A stretch of 64,000 nucleotides of DNA from Pseudomonas sp. CFBP13508 (GCF_005233515.1 NZ_QFZZ01000004.1:134644-198643); one strand, 5' to 3'; shown: positions 18,099 through 28,698, counted from the first letter of the stretch. Numbers and translations are program-made. Notes: generated by a model from the letters alone, not told the origin.

Positions 18099-18620
18099 TC
18101 AGTTCGCCGCCCAGAAAATATAATCCGCCTGATACTTCACCACTTCCTGCTTGCCCTTGTTCGCCATGGTGCACTCACTGCCCGGCGCGACGCCGCCCTT
18201 GAGCGCGACGCGCTGGATGTAGCTGACCCCGGTCATCGCGCCTTTGCCCTCGGCCGGATTGGCCTTGACCAGTTGATAGGGCAGGTTGCCCGGGCTCGAC
18301 GGTGCCACGGCGAGTTGTGTGCCGGTGACTTTCGAACCGTCCTTGGCTTGCCACGTCGCTGGCGGGCCGAAATAAGTGCCGACCTGTTTGCCGCTGCGAT
18401 CATTGAGCACCGCTTTCGGGCCGACAAAGGTCCATTCGGTCTGCCCGGCCACATTGGGCTTGTCGCGGCATTCGTAGGTGATCTCGCCAACCCCGGTGGT
18501 CTCCAGGGCAATCTTGTGCCCGTCCGGCACCTTGATCGCGTCGGGATAACTGCTCTGGGCGAAGGTGGTCGCGGTGAAAGCGAGCAAACCGGTGAAGCCA
18601 ATCAGCTGGGTGATGTTCAT
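18099..18620 (-). CDS. DUF3455 domain periplasmic protein
   Basis: 173 residues. A signal peptide (MNITQLIGFTGLLAFTATTFAQ) is followed by a domain I recognise as DUF3455: DAIKVPDGHKIALETTGVGEITYECRD near its start, TYFGPPATWQAKDGSKVTG in the middle, and GECTMANKG-type Cys near the end; two Cys may form a disulfide. Function is unknown. It is transcribed in the same direction as the ECF sigma and anti-sigma genes just downstream, which suggests it belongs to the same stress regulon (inference). Confidence 0.85.
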   Translation of the reverse strand: MNITQLIGFTGLLAFTATTFAQSSYPDAIKVPDGHKIALETTGVGEITYECRDKPNVAGQTEWTFVGPKAVLNDRSGKQVGTYFGPPATWQAKDGSKVTGTQLAVAPSSPGNLPYQLVKANPAEGKGAMTGVSYIQRVALKGGVAPGSECTMANKGKQEVVKYQADYIFWAAN

Positions 18621-18745
18621 CCGATGATTCTCCGAAAAGGGTAGGGCGCTGACAGCACCAGAGTGGGCTGTTACAGGGACTACCCGTGGCGGAGGCGATT
18701 GGATGCAGTGCCGGAAAAATAAATTTCAAACACCACCGATCAAAC

Positions 18746-18850
18746 CTGTGGGAGCGAGCCTGCTCCGGGCGGCGTTCCGACGAAAGCGTCGGTTCAGTCA
18801 GCTCTTATGTGACTGACGCACCGCATTCGCGAGCAGGCTCGCTCCCACAA
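18746..18850. repeat. Class I REP pair, long-spacer type, overlapping yejF 3' end
   Basis: Inverted cores with TGTGGG outside. The right arm and the inner spacer are translated as the last 18 codons of yejF. The left arm has a mutated inner end (GCTCCGGGC). Confidence 0.9.
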
Positions 18851-20439
18851 GGCTCTCTATAAGGCTTGAGGCCCGAGGCTTTCAGTAACTCTTGGGTATA
18901 CGGATGTTTCGGCGCAGCGAAAATCTCCCGCGACGAGCCTTGTTCAATCACCTTGCCATCCTTGATCACCATCAAGTCATGCGCCAGCGCATGCACCACC
19001 GCCAGGTCATGGCTGATGAACAGATAGGTCAGCCCATGCCTGATCTGCAACTGGCGCAACAATTCCACCACTTGCTTCTGCACCGTGCGATCCAGCGCCG
19101 ACGTCGGTTCGTCGAGCAGGATCAGCGCCGGTTCCAGCACCAGTGCGCGGGCGATGGAGATGCGCTGGCGCTGGCCGCCGGAAAACTCGTGGGGGTAACG
19201 ATGGCGGCTCTGCGGGTCGAGGCCGACTTCCTCGAGCACGCGAATCACCGCCGCTTCACGCTCGGCCTCGCTGCCGATGCCGTGGGTCAGCAAGCCTTCG
19301 GCGATGATCTGCTGCACTGACATGCGCGGGCTGAGGCTGCCGAACGGGTCCTGAAACACCACCTGGATCTGCCGGCGCAACGGGCGCATCAGGCGCTGAT
19401 TGAGCAGGCTCAACTGCTTGTTGCCGAAACGGATATTGCCCTCTGATTCGACCAGTCGCAGGATCGCCTGGCCCAGCGTCGACTTGCCCGAACCCGATTC
19501 GCCGACGATGCCCAACGTCTTGCCGCGTTGCAGGGTGAAACTGACCCCGTCCACCGCTTTGATGTAATCCTGCTGACGGCTGAAGAGTTTTTTCGGCAGG
19601 GGAAACCACACCTTCAAATCATCGACTTCCAGCAGGTTGTGCTCGTACTCACTGGGCACTGGCGCGCCGCTCGGTTCAGCCTCGATCAACAAGCGGCTGT
19701 AAGGATGTTGCGGCGCTTGGAACAGCGTCTCGCAATCGGCCTGTTCAACGATCTCGCCTTGACGCATAACGCACACGCGCTGAGCGATCCGGCGCACCAG
19801 ATTGAGGTCGTGGCTGATCAGCAACAGCGACATGCCGAGGCGCTGCTGCAGTTCGATCAGCAGTTCAAGAATCTTCTGCTGTACGGTCACGTCCAGCGCT
19901 GTGGTCGGTTCGTCGGCAATCAACAATTCCGGCTCGTTGGCCAGCGCCATGGCGATCATCACCCGTTGCCGCTGACCACCGGAAAGCTGATGCGGATAGG
20001 CTTTCAAACGCTGCGACGGCTGGCGAATACCCACCAGCTCGAGCAGCTCCAGAGTCCGCGTGCGGGCGGCGCGGCCCTTGAGGCCCTTGTGGATTTCCAG
20101 CACTTCGCTGATCTGTTTTTCCACCGTGTGCAGCGGGTTCAGCGAGGTCATCGGCTCCTGGAAAATCATCGCAATGCGATTGCCGCGCAGACCACGCATC
20201 TGCTGTTCGCTGGCGTGCAGCAAATCCACGCCGTTGTAGCGAATCGCGCCGCTGCTGCTGACGTTCTTGCCCGGCAACAGACGCAGAATCGAATGCGCCG
20301 TCACCGACTTGCCCGAGCCGGATTCACCGACCAGCGCCAGACACTCGCCACGGCGGATATCCAGGTTCACACCGTGCACCACTTCCTGCCCCGCGAAGGC
20401 GACGCGCAGGTCGCGGATCTCGATTAAATGGTCTTGCAT
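18805..20439 (-). CDS. yejF: Peptide ABC transporter, double ATPase YejF
   Basis: 544 residues from the ATG at 20439. Two fused ATPase domains are present, each with a Walker A GESGSGKS (first at about residues 38-45), an ABC signature ([18 protein letters not shown]) and Walker B ([17 protein letters not shown]). This energises the YejBE permease. The normal end of the protein is near KASGLKP. The reading frame then runs 18 codons through a REP element ([18 protein letters not shown]) before stopping. The start lies one base after the yejE stop codon, so the operon is yejA-yejB-yejE-yejF. Confidence 0.93.
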   Translation of the reverse strand: MQDHLIEIRDLRVAFAGQEVVHGVNLDIRRGECLALVGESGSGKSVTAHSILRLLPGKNVSSSGAIRYNGVDLLHASEQQMRGLRGNRIAMIFQEPMTSLNPLHTVEKQISEVLEIHKGLKGRAARTRTLELLELVGIRQPSQRLKAYPHQLSGGQRQRVMIAMALANEPELLIADEPTTALDVTVQQKILELLIELQQRLGMSLLLISHDLNLVRRIAQRVCVMRQGEIVEQADCETLFQAPQHPYSRLLIEAEPSGAPVPSEYEHNLLEVDDLKVWFPLPKKLFSRQQDYIKAVDGVSFTLQRGKTLGIVGESGSGKSTLGQAILRLVESEGNIRFGNKQLSLLNQRLMRPLRRQIQVVFQDPFGSLSPRMSVQQIIAEGLLTHGIGSEAEREAAVIRVLEEVGLDPQSRHRYPHEFSGGQRQRISIARALVLEPALILLDEPTSALDRTVQKQVVELLRQLQIRHGLTYLFISHDLAVVHALAHDLMVIKDGKVIEQGSSREIFAAPKHPYTQELLKASGLKPYREPCGSEPARECGASVT

Positions 20440-20440
20440 G

Positions 20441-21463
20441 TCAGCTCCTCGGATCAAAGGCATCTCGGCACGCTTCACCGATGAAAACCAGCAAAGACAG
20501 GATCAGCGCCAGGGCAAAAAACGCTGTCAGCCCCAGCCACGGTGCCTGCAGATTGCGTTTGGCCTGGCCGATCAGTTCACCCAGCGACGCGGTGCCGGCG
20601 GGCATGCCAAAGCCGAGAAAATCCAGCGCGGTCAGGGTGGCGATGGCGCCGGTGAGAATGAACGGCAGGTAGGTGAGGGTGGAAGTCATGGCGTTGGGCA
20701 GAATGTGCCGGCGCATCAGTTCGCTGTCGGTCAGGCCCAGCGCGCGCGCGGCTTTGACGTATTCGAGATTGCGCCCACGGAGGAACTCGGCGCGCACCAC
20801 GTCGACCAGCGCCAGCCAGGAAAACAGCGCCATGATCCCCAGCAACCACCAGAAACTCGGCGAGACGAAGCCGGACAGAATGATCAGCAGATACAGCACC
20901 GGCAGCCCCGACCAGATTTCCAGAACGCGCTGCCCGAGCAAGTCGACCCAGCCGCCGTAGTAGCCCTGCATTGCCCCGGCGAGAATGCCGATCAACGCGC
21001 TGATGGCGGTGAGGATCAGCGCGAACAGAATCGAGATTCGCGTGCCGAAAATCACCCGCGCCAGAACATCGCGGGCCTGATCATCGGTGCCCAGCCAATT
21101 GCTCGATGACGGCGGGCTGGGCGCCGGTTCGGTGAGGTCGTAGTTGACCGTGTCGTAGCTGAACGGGATCGGCGGAAACAGCATCCAGCCGCCCTGATCC
21201 TCGATCAGCTTGTGCACGTAACTGCTGGCGTAATCCGGCTGAAACGGCAATTCGCCGCCGAAATCGGTCTCCAGATAATCGCTGAGGATCGGAAAGTAAA
21301 AGGCGTCGTGGTAGCGGATCACCAGCGGCTTGTCGTTGGCGATCAACTCGCCACCGAGGCAGATCAGGCACAGGCCGATAAACAGCCACAGTGACCAGCG
21401 CCCACGGCGGTTGGCCTTGAATTGCGCGACGCGGCGCTGGCCCAGAGGCGACAGTGTGAACAT
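20441..21463 (-). CDS. yejE: Peptide ABC transporter permease YejE
   Basis: 340 residues. An N-terminal membrane helix (WSLWLFIGLCLICLGG) is followed by a long periplasmic insertion. Five further helices follow, and the permease signature EYVKAARALGLTDSELMRRHILPNA couples to the ATPase. The end (GEACRDAFDPRS) is typical for this family. The ATG overlaps the yejB stop by 1 nt. It forms the inner-membrane channel with YejB. Confidence 0.94.
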   Translation of the reverse strand: MFTLSPLGQRRVAQFKANRRGRWSLWLFIGLCLICLGGELIANDKPLVIRYHDAFYFPILSDYLETDFGGELPFQPDYASSYVHKLIEDQGGWMLFPPIPFSYDTVNYDLTEPAPSPPSSSNWLGTDDQARDVLARVIFGTRISILFALILTAISALIGILAGAMQGYYGGWVDLLGQRVLEIWSGLPVLYLLIILSGFVSPSFWWLLGIMALFSWLALVDVVRAEFLRGRNLEYVKAARALGLTDSELMRRHILPNAMTSTLTYLPFILTGAIATLTALDFLGFGMPAGTASLGELIGQAKRNLQAPWLGLTAFFALALILSLLVFIGEACRDAFDPRS

Positions 21464-22527
21464 CAGGCAGTCCTCGCCGAGAAATCGATGCGCGGGTCGA
21501 GCAGGGTGTAGCAGAGGTCGCCGATCAGCTTGATCAGCAAACCGAACAGGGTGAACAGAAACAGCGCGCCGAACACCACCGGATAGTCGCGCGATACCGC
21601 CGCTTCGTAGCTCATGCGCCCGAGGCCGTCGAGGTTGAAGATGGTTTCAATCAGCAGGGAGCCGGCGAAAAACACTTCGATCAGCGCCGACGGCACACCG
21701 GCCACCACCAACAGCATGGCGTTGCGAAACACGTGGCCGTACAGCACGCGGCGCTCGGTCAGGCCCTTGGCTCGTGCGGTGATCACGTACTGCCGGCTGA
21801 TTTCGTTGAGAAAGCTGTTCTTGGTCAGGATCGTCAGCGTGGCAAAGCCGCCGATCACCAGCGCCGTGACCGGCAGTACGAGGTGCCAGAGGTAGTCGCC
21901 GACCTTGCCCAATGTGCTGAGGCTGTCGAAGTTGTCCGACACCAGTCCCTGCACCGGAAACCAGTTGACGTAGCTGCCCCCGGCGAACACCACGATCAAC
22001 AGAATGGCGAAGAGAAACGCCGGCATGGCATAGCCGACGATGATCGCGGTGCTGCTCCAGACATCGAAGGCGCTACCGTTCCTGATTGCCTTGCGAATGC
22101 CCAGCGGAATCGAAATCAGGTAGGTGATCAGCGTCGCCCACAAGCCCAGCGACAGCGACACTGGCAGCTTCTGCACGATCAGGTCGGTGACCTTGGCGCC
22201 GCGAAAGAAGCTGTTGCCCAGATCCAGTTGTGCGTAGTTTTTCAGCAGCAACCACAGGCGTTCGTGCAGCGGTTTGTCGAAGCCGTAATGGCGTTTGATT
22301 TCCTCGATCAGCGCCGGGTCCAGCCCACGGCTGCTGCGCCCGGCACCGCCGACCGCCGCGACTTCGCCGCCACCGCCCATGCTGTGCCCGCCAAAGCCTT
22401 GCAGGCGGGCGATGGCTTGTTCCACCGGCCCGCCGGGCGCGGCTTGCACGATAAGAAAATTCACCACCAGAATGCACAACAGCGTGGGGATGATCAGCAG
22501 CAATCGGCGACTCAGATAACGCAGCAT
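21463..22527 (-). CDS. yejB: Peptide ABC transporter permease YejB
   Basis: 354 residues from the ATG at 22527 ([20 protein letters not shown]). It is a six-helix DppB-type permease with the N-terminal APGGPVEQ motif. A Gly-rich loop ([18 protein letters not shown]) precedes the sequence [20 protein letters not shown]. The coupling motif [22 protein letters not shown] is present. It lies 1 nt after the yejA stop and overlaps yejE. In E. coli the homologue takes up microcin C and oligopeptides. Confidence 0.94.
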   Translation of the reverse strand: MLRYLSRRLLLIIPTLLCILVVNFLIVQAAPGGPVEQAIARLQGFGGHSMGGGGEVAAVGGAGRSSRGLDPALIEEIKRHYGFDKPLHERLWLLLKNYAQLDLGNSFFRGAKVTDLIVQKLPVSLSLGLWATLITYLISIPLGIRKAIRNGSAFDVWSSTAIIVGYAMPAFLFAILLIVVFAGGSYVNWFPVQGLVSDNFDSLSTLGKVGDYLWHLVLPVTALVIGGFATLTILTKNSFLNEISRQYVITARAKGLTERRVLYGHVFRNAMLLVVAGVPSALIEVFFAGSLLIETIFNLDGLGRMSYEAAVSRDYPVVFGALFLFTLFGLLIKLIGDLCYTLLDPRIDFSARTA

Positions 22528-22528
22528 G

Positions 22529-24394
22529 TCACTGGCCTCCCGCAAGCTGAGCGCTCATCTGCTGAGTCGTCAGCGGCCTGGCCGAGACTTCCCACCAGGT
22601 GTTGAGGCCTTCGTCATACGAAGGTTGCACGGCGGGCATGCCGAAGCGGTTCTGATACACCGTCGGCGTGCCTTTGGAGTAGTAGTTGGGAATCATGTAG
22701 TAACCCCATTGCAGCACCCGGTCGAGGGCGCGGGCGTAATGCACCATGGCTTCGCGGCTGTTGGCCTGGACCAGCCCGTCGAGCAGTTGATCGACCGCTG
22801 GATCGGCCAGCACCATCGCGTTCGAGCTGCCGACTTGCGTGGCACTTTGCGAGCCATACAGGCTGTACAACTCGCGGCCCGGGGAGACGATCGGATCGCC
22901 ACTGCGCGGGAAAGCGCAGACGATCATGTCGTAGTCGCGAGCGTTGAGGCGGTTGATGTATTGCGCTGAATCGATGCGGCGCAGATTGAGCGTGATGCCG
23001 ATCTGCGCGAGGGTGCGTTTGAACGGCAGCAGCATGCGATCGAAGCCGCCCTGACCATCGAGAAAGGTGAATTCCAGCGGCTCGCCGGCGGCGTTGACCA
23101 GACGATTGTTTTTCGCCGTCCAACCGGCTTCGGCGAGCAGTTTCAGCGCTTGCAATTGCTTGTCGCGGATGTAGCCGCTGCCATCGGTTTTCGGCGCTTC
23201 ATAGACCGTGGTGAACACCTCGTCAGGAACCTTGCCGCGCAACGGTTCGAGGATCTTCAATTCCTCGGCATCGGGCAGGGTGCTGGCGGCCATTTCACTT
23301 TTGGGCCAGAAGCTGTTCTGACGCACGTAGAAGCCGCGCATCATCTGTTTGTTGGTCCACTCGAAATCCCAGAGCAGGCTGATCGCCTGACGCACGCGGC
23401 GATCCTTGAAGAACGGGTTCTGCAGGTTGAACACAAAACCTTGGGCGGCGGTGGGTTTGTGCGGCGCCAGAATGGCTTTTTGCAAGCGCCCGTCGCGCAG
23501 GGCCGGGCTGTCGTAGCCAACCACGTAACCCGAGGAAGAGAACTCGCGGTTGTAGTCGAACGCACCGGCCTGCAGCAGTTGGCGAGCGACGTCGGTGTCG
23601 CCGTAGAAATTCACCGTCAGGCTGTCGAAGTTGTACATGCCGCGACTGACCGGCAGGTCCTTGCCCCACCAGTCCGGGTCGCGCTGGAAACTGATGCTGC
23701 GCCCGGCGTCGACCTTGCTCACCCGGTACGGCCCGCTGCCCAGCGGTGGCTCGAAGCCGCCGCCATTGGCGAAGTCGCGGGTTTTCCACCAGTGCTCGGG
23801 CAGCACGCGCAGCGTCGCCAGATCCAGTGCAAGGGTGCGATTGAGGTTGTTCTTGAAGGTGAAACGGACCTGGCGTGGACCTTCGACCAGCACGTCTTGC
23901 ACGTCGGCATATTGCTGGCGATAACTCAGGCTGCCCTTGGTCATCAGCAGGTTGAAGGTGTAGCGCACGTCTTCGGCGGTGATGGGCGTGCCGTCGGCGA
24001 AGCGTGCCTTGGGGTTGAGGGTGAAGCGCACCCACAAACCCTCCGGATCGCGCTCGATCTGCTGCGCGACCAGAGCGTAAACCGTGTAGGGCTCATCCAG
24101 CGAACGAAACGCCAATGGCGAATACACCCAGTCATTGACCTGCACCACGGAAATGCCCTGATCGGCATACGGCGTGATGTAGTTGTACTGACCGATCTCC
24201 ATCGACGCACGGCTGAGCGAACCGCCCTTGGGCGCGTCGGGGTTAACAAAATCGAAATGCTTGAAGCCGGCCGGATACTTCGGCGCCTCGCCGTACACCG
24301 TCAGCGCGTGACTGCCGCCGGCCAGTGCCGAGGTCCCGGCACAGAGCAGCGCACTGCCCAGCAGCAAAGCGGCCATGTTGCGCAAAACATTCAT
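22529..24394 (-). CDS. yejA: Extracellular peptide-binding protein YejA
   Basis: 621 residues with a signal peptide ([17 protein letters not shown]). It is a family 5 solute-binding protein: [69 protein letters not shown] and AYILNTRRPFFKD-like [20 protein letters not shown]. It binds the peptide ligand in the periplasm and passes it to YejBE. First gene of the yej operon, downstream of a class III repeat and the TonB receptor on the same strand. Confidence 0.94.
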   Translation of the reverse strand: MNVLRNMAALLLGSALLCAGTSALAGGSHALTVYGEAPKYPAGFKHFDFVNPDAPKGGSLSRASMEIGQYNYITPYADQGISVVQVNDWVYSPLAFRSLDEPYTVYALVAQQIERDPEGLWVRFTLNPKARFADGTPITAEDVRYTFNLLMTKGSLSYRQQYADVQDVLVEGPRQVRFTFKNNLNRTLALDLATLRVLPEHWWKTRDFANGGGFEPPLGSGPYRVSKVDAGRSISFQRDPDWWGKDLPVSRGMYNFDSLTVNFYGDTDVARQLLQAGAFDYNREFSSSGYVVGYDSPALRDGRLQKAILAPHKPTAAQGFVFNLQNPFFKDRRVRQAISLLWDFEWTNKQMMRGFYVRQNSFWPKSEMAASTLPDAEELKILEPLRGKVPDEVFTTVYEAPKTDGSGYIRDKQLQALKLLAEAGWTAKNNRLVNAAGEPLEFTFLDGQGGFDRMLLPFKRTLAQIGITLNLRRIDSAQYINRLNARDYDMIVCAFPRSGDPIVSPGRELYSLYGSQSATQVGSSNAMVLADPAVDQLLDGLVQANSREAMVHYARALDRVLQWGYYMIPNYYSKGTPTVYQNRFGMPAVQPSYDEGLNTWWEVSARPLTTQQMSAQLAGGQ

Positions 24395-24434
24395 GAAGTC
24401 ACCCTTGAAATCCCTGAAGGAACCCGGACCCCCG

Positions 24435-24600
24435 GTGGGAGCGAGCCCTTGTGGCGAGGGGATTTATCCCCGATCGGCTGCGCAGCAGTCGCAAGATCAA
24501 TGCATGCGGTACTTCTGTTGCTCCGCGTCGGCAGGTCCTGGGGGCGCTTCGCACCCCATCGGGGATAAATCCCCTCACCACAAAGGCTCGCTCCCACAGG
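24435..24600. repeat. Class III repeat pair nested in class I ends
   Basis: Inverted copies of GGCGAGGGGATTTATCCCC lie about 90 nt apart. The outer edges are GTGGGAGCGAGCC and GGCTCGCTCCCAC, which are half-cores of the class I family, so two repeat families are combined. It lies between the TonB receptor and yejA. Confidence 0.88.
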
Positions 24601-24621
24601 GGGGATGCGTTTTATCTCGGG

Positions 24622-27333
24622 TCAGAAGTGATACGTCATGCGCGCAAACAATGTCCGGCCCAGCGGGTCGGTGTAGCGCGGGTCATAGCCGCTCTGGAAG
24701 TTGTAGGCCTGGTTGGAGAACGGCGGGTTGCGGTCGAACACGTTCTTCATCCCGGCATCAACGTCGAGCACTTTGTTGAAGGTGTAACCGGCCGAGAGGT
24801 CCCACACCGAATACGACGCCACCCTTGCGTGAGTCTCGCGGTCGTAATCGTTGTAACCGGTGGTGAAGCGGTTGGTCAGCGCTGCTCGCGCCGCACCGAG
24901 GCTCCAACTGCCGGTGAGGTTGTGCTTCCAGCGCGCGATCACGCCGTCGCCCTGAAAGTCGCCGACCTTGTCGGTGAACGGGCCTTTGATGGTGCTCTGG
25001 AAGTCGTACTCGTCGACATAGGTGCCTTGCAGGCCGAGGCCAAACTGACCGTACGGCGTGTTCGGGAAGCGATAGTCGAGCGACACGTCGACACCGTTGG
25101 TTTCGACGATGCCGAGGTTGGCGTTGCCGGTAACGATGTAGTTGAGCGTGCCGTCGGCGTTGCGCACGAAGCGGTCCGGGTAGGATCCGGCCTGATCGAA
25201 CACGGTGGATTCCGGGAACGGCTGGATCTGGTTGGAGATGTGAATCCACCAGAAATCCAGACCCACCGACAGATTGCTGATCGGTTGGTAGACGAAGCCC
25301 AAGGTGACGTTGCGCGCCTTCTCCGGGGCCAGATCCTCGTTGCCGCCAATCTGGTTGAGGAATTGCTGACCGCAATCACGCCCGCCGTTACCGCCCGGTT
25401 GCACCACACCGCCGGTACACAGCACCGGATCGTTGTAGAAACCCTGGGTGAAGGTGATGCTGCGCGGCGAATACAGTTCATACAACGAAGGCGCGCGGAA
25501 ACCTTCGCTGTAGGCGCCACGCACCACCAGCTCTTTGAGCGGCTGATAACGGAACGAATATTTCGGGTTGGTGGTGCTGCCGAAGTCGCTGTATTTGTCG
25601 TGGCGCACAGCGGCGGACAATTCAAGGCTGTCGAGCACCGGCACGTTGAGTTCGGCATAGGCGGCCTTGACGCTGCGGTCGCCCTCGACGCTGCCGGCCG
25701 GGTCGATGCCGAGGCTCTGGATGTCGCCGGCGAACGACTCGAAGTCCTGATGGAATTTCTCCTTGCGGTACTCGCCGCCCAGCGCCAGACCGGACGGACC
25801 TGCGCCGAACCAGTCGCCGATTTCACGGCTGACCCGGCCATCGAAACCGGCAACGCGGCCCACGGCGGTGGAGTAGGCGCCGTGGTACGCGGCGGCATCG
25901 ATGTACTGCTGGCCGGCAGCGGTCTGCGGGCCGAACGGGTTGAGCAGACCGCTGGCCAGGCCGTCAATCATCGCCTGGTCGCTGACATAACCACTGGTGA
26001 CGCTGGAGACGATTTTGTTCTGGTTGTACGAGGCGCCGACGTTGTAATCCCAACCACCCACCAGGCCGTCGAAGCTCAGCAGAAAGCGTTGGCTGGTGTT
26101 CTGGTCTTTCGATTCACGCGGGCCGGCAGCGGTTTCACGCCAGTTCACATCGACCGGCTGCGTCGGGTCTAGGGCGAAATCGGTCGGCGCCGGGGTGATG
26201 CCGTTGCCGGGGTAGTACGGCGAGGAAGAATCCAGACTCAGGCCGGTCAGTGGCGCCGGGCCGACGGCGACGGCGTTGTTGTTGCGCGACCAGAAATATT
26301 CAAGGTTGGCGTTGTGATCATCGCCGAGCTTGGCAGTGGTCTTGCCGAAGAACGAGGTCTTCTCGGTTTGCGGCACCAGGTCGATGAATTCACGGGTGCT
26401 GAAGCGGCACAAGCCGTCGCGGGCGATCAGGTTGGGGCCGTTGCAATTGCTGTTGGCCAACGGGTTGGTGGCGTTGCCGTTCTGGCTGTAGTTGCCGGGG
26501 AACGCGGTGCCGGAGGTCTGATCGAGACCGCGACCGGGCGCGTAGTCGGTGGCGAAGGAGCGGTCGTTGGCGTCGAGGTTCTGCTGCTTGTTGTAGTTGA
26601 ACACGCCGAGGACGTTGAAGCGGTCTTCTTCCAGATCGCCGTAGCCCCAACTGGCGCTCATGTCCTTGGTCGCGCCGCCACCGCTGTGGGTCGGCGTTTC
26701 GCCACCGAGGGTCAACGCGCCGTCGGTAAGGGATTTCTTGGTGATGAAGTTGATCACACCGCCGATGGCGTCGGTGCCGTACAGGGCCGAGGCGCCGTCG
26801 CGCAGCACTTCCACGCGTTCGATGGCGGCGAACGGGATCATGTTCAGGTCCACCGCGCCGCCGGCCGAGTTGGTCCCCGACAGGGCGTTGTTGGCCAGGC
26901 GGCGACCATTGAGCAGCACCAGCGTCTTGTTCGCACCGATGCCGCGCATGTCGGCAAACGACGCACCGCCCGTTGCCGCGCCGACGGAGCCGGCGCTGTT
27001 GTTGATCGACTGGCTGCCGGTGATGCGCTGCACCAGTTCGGCGGTGGTGGTCACGCCCTGTTTGCGCAGCTCCTCGGCCTTGAGAATGGTGATCGGCACC
27101 GCCGTTTCCGCATCGACCCGGCGAATCGCCGACCCGGTCACTTCGACCCGTTGCAGTTGCGTGGTCGGCGCCGCCACGACAGCGGCTGCCGGCGTGGCGC
27201 TGTTGTCGTCCTCGGCCGCTTGCACGGTCCCGGCGCCCATCCCCATGGCCACCAGATACAGCGGAACGAAACGGTGGCGAGACATCGTTGCCACCAAAGG
27301 TTTGAGCGTGAAGCGTGGAGTGTTCATCAGCAT
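24622..27333 (-). CDS. TonB-dependent outer-membrane receptor
   Basis: 903 residues. A signal peptide ends near GTVQAAED and a low-complexity Ala/Pro linker follows. The TonB box region is around QRVEVTGSAIRRVD. The plug (ELVQRITGSQSINNS, ADMRGIGANKTLVLLNGRRLANN, IERVEVLRDGASALYGTDAIGGVINFITKK) belongs to the large non-siderophore type seen for peptides, sugars and B12. The barrel ends in Phe (GRTLFARMTYHF). It lies between exbD and yejA on the same strand, so it may import the ligand that YejABEF carries onward. A second ATG two codons in is possible. Confidence 0.92.
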   Translation of the reverse strand: MLMNTPRFTLKPLVATMSRHRFVPLYLVAMGMGAGTVQAAEDDNSATPAAAVVAAPTTQLQRVEVTGSAIRRVDAETAVPITILKAEELRKQGVTTTAELVQRITGSQSINNSAGSVGAATGGASFADMRGIGANKTLVLLNGRRLANNALSGTNSAGGAVDLNMIPFAAIERVEVLRDGASALYGTDAIGGVINFITKKSLTDGALTLGGETPTHSGGGATKDMSASWGYGDLEEDRFNVLGVFNYNKQQNLDANDRSFATDYAPGRGLDQTSGTAFPGNYSQNGNATNPLANSNCNGPNLIARDGLCRFSTREFIDLVPQTEKTSFFGKTTAKLGDDHNANLEYFWSRNNNAVAVGPAPLTGLSLDSSSPYYPGNGITPAPTDFALDPTQPVDVNWRETAAGPRESKDQNTSQRFLLSFDGLVGGWDYNVGASYNQNKIVSSVTSGYVSDQAMIDGLASGLLNPFGPQTAAGQQYIDAAAYHGAYSTAVGRVAGFDGRVSREIGDWFGAGPSGLALGGEYRKEKFHQDFESFAGDIQSLGIDPAGSVEGDRSVKAAYAELNVPVLDSLELSAAVRHDKYSDFGSTTNPKYSFRYQPLKELVVRGAYSEGFRAPSLYELYSPRSITFTQGFYNDPVLCTGGVVQPGGNGGRDCGQQFLNQIGGNEDLAPEKARNVTLGFVYQPISNLSVGLDFWWIHISNQIQPFPESTVFDQAGSYPDRFVRNADGTLNYIVTGNANLGIVETNGVDVSLDYRFPNTPYGQFGLGLQGTYVDEYDFQSTIKGPFTDKVGDFQGDGVIARWKHNLTGSWSLGAARAALTNRFTTGYNDYDRETHARVASYSVWDLSAGYTFNKVLDVDAGMKNVFDRNPPFSNQAYNFQSGYDPRYTDPLGRTLFARMTYHF

Positions 27334-27503
27334 GGTTGTTTCCGATTTTCAGACGTTATCGAATTGGCCTTGTGAGCCGCTCATTGCTCCGCTTCCGGTG
27401 ATACCGCGCGCGGAAAACCACTTTCTTCAAGCAAGCCGATCCCCTCCGAAGACGCGTAGCGTTTTTTCGGTCGGCCGGGTGCGACGGGATTTCTTTTTTC
27501 AGC

Positions 27504-27540
27504 GGTGCCGGGCGGATGCTTTCAACAGCCGCCCGGCACC
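27504..27540. other. Perfect GC-rich hairpin after exbD
   Basis: A perfect 12-bp stem (GGTGCCGGGCGG / CCGCCCGGCACC) with a 13-nt loop starts 4 nt after the exbD stop. On the minus strand it is followed by A-rich rather than T-rich sequence, so it is not a standard Rho-independent terminator. It may protect the tonB-exbB-exbD mRNA 3' end. Confidence 0.6.
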
Positions 27541-27544
27541 GTCG

Positions 27545-27946
27545 TCAGTGGGTGGTCATCACCGAAATCTTGCTGATGCCGGAGCGTTCGATCGATGCCA
27601 TGGCCTTGGCCACCTGGCCGTAATTGACGGCGGCATCGGCCTGCAATTGCACACGGACTTCGGCGTCCTTGGCCTTGACCTCCTTGAGGCTGGCCTCGAG
27701 GGATTCCGGGGCCAGTTCGGTCTTGGCCAGATAGAACTTGCCGTCCTGATCGACGCTGACCACCACCGGGTCTTTCTTTTCGGCAGGGGCGACGGCGTCG
27801 GTTTTCGGCAGGTTGACCTTGATCGCGTTGGTCATCAGCGGCGCGGTGACAATGAACACCACCAGCAGCACGAGCATCACGTCGACCAGCGGCGTGACGT
27901 TCATTTCGCTGAGCACTTCATCGCTGTCTTGAGTGGAGAATGACAT
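27545..27946 (-). CDS. exbD: Biopolymer transport protein ExbD
   Basis: 133 residues. One membrane helix (VMLVLLVVFIVTAPLM, about residues 23-38) carries the conserved proton-pathway Asp just before it (NVTPLVDVMLV). A periplasmic domain follows. It works with ExbB to use the proton gradient to energise TonB. The ATG overlaps the exbB stop by 1 nt. Confidence 0.95.
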   Translation of the reverse strand: MSFSTQDSDEVLSEMNVTPLVDVMLVLLVVFIVTAPLMTNAIKVNLPKTDAVAPAEKKDPVVVSVDQDGKFYLAKTELAPESLEASLKEVKAKDAEVRVQLQADAAVNYGQVAKAMASIERSGISKISVMTTH

Positions 27947-28653
27947 CAGCTGGCCTCCCGCACGGCGTTGGTGCTTTTGCTGGCAATGGCCTGGCGGCTG
28001 ATGGAAAACGCACTGCGCGAGGCGAGGGCGTCGAAGTCGTGGGCGAAGTCGTCCATGTCCGCCGAGGCGAGTTTCAGCCGGCGCAGGAAGAAGTTGTAGA
28101 TCAGCACTGCCGGCACCGCGACGGCGATGCCCACGCCCGTAGCGATCAGTGCGTGGCCGATGGGGCCGGCGACCGCTTCAAGGCTGGCCGAGCCGGTTTC
28201 GCCAATGCTTTGCAGGGCTTCCATGATTCCCCACACGGTGCCGAACAGGCCAATGAACGGCGCGGTGCTGCCGATGCTGGCGAGGATCGCCTGGCCGTTT
28301 TCCAGCGAGCGACGTTCCTTCTGGATCTGCTGGCGCAGGTTGCGTTCCAGGCGATCGGAACGGTTGATGGTGTGCGCCAGTTGCTGCGTGGTGCGCGGCG
28401 ACTCTTCGACCAGCAGGGCTTCGAAACCGCTGCTGGCGATGCGCGCCAGCGAGCCTGGATACTGGCTGGCGTGTTCGGCGGCGGTGAGCAGGTCCGGCGC
28501 GCTCCAGAAGGCTTTGGTGAACTGTTTGTTCTGCGCTTTCTGGCGCAGGTACTGGGCCGACTTGACCAGCAGGATCGCCCAACTGACCACGGAAAACAGC
28601 ACCAGGCCCCAGAGCACACCGGGGACAATCATCGAAGACAGTGAATCGTTCAT
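27946..28653 (-). CDS. exbB: Biopolymer transport protein ExbB (MotA/TolQ/ExbB)
   Basis: 235 residues. Three membrane helices are visible (VLWGLVLFSVVSWAILL near the start; ILASIGSTAPFIGLFGTVWGIM; LIATGVGIAVAVPAVLIYNFFLRR). The highly conserved proton-channel region APFIGLFGTVWGI is intact. It forms the pentameric scaffold around ExbD. GAGG lies just before the ATG. It overlaps exbD and follows tonB by 45 nt. Confidence 0.95.
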   Translation of the reverse strand: MNDSLSSMIVPGVLWGLVLFSVVSWAILLVKSAQYLRQKAQNKQFTKAFWSAPDLLTAAEHASQYPGSLARIASSGFEALLVEESPRTTQQLAHTINRSDRLERNLRQQIQKERRSLENGQAILASIGSTAPFIGLFGTVWGIMEALQSIGETGSASLEAVAGPIGHALIATGVGIAVAVPAVLIYNFFLRRLKLASADMDDFAHDFDALASRSAFSISRQAIASKSTNAVREAS

Positions 28654-28698
28654 GGCTACACCTCGCTTGCGTTAATCAGTAATGAGTCGGTTGCGCCG

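Noticed and set aside
23150..24568. A 472-codon open frame opposite yejA
   Set aside because: Shadow frame in high-GC DNA; the yejA protein is fully supported by motifs and operon structure.
27504..27540. Rho-independent terminator after exbD
   Set aside because: The stem is perfect, but on the transcribed strand an A-rich and not a T-rich stretch follows, so it is listed only as a hairpin.
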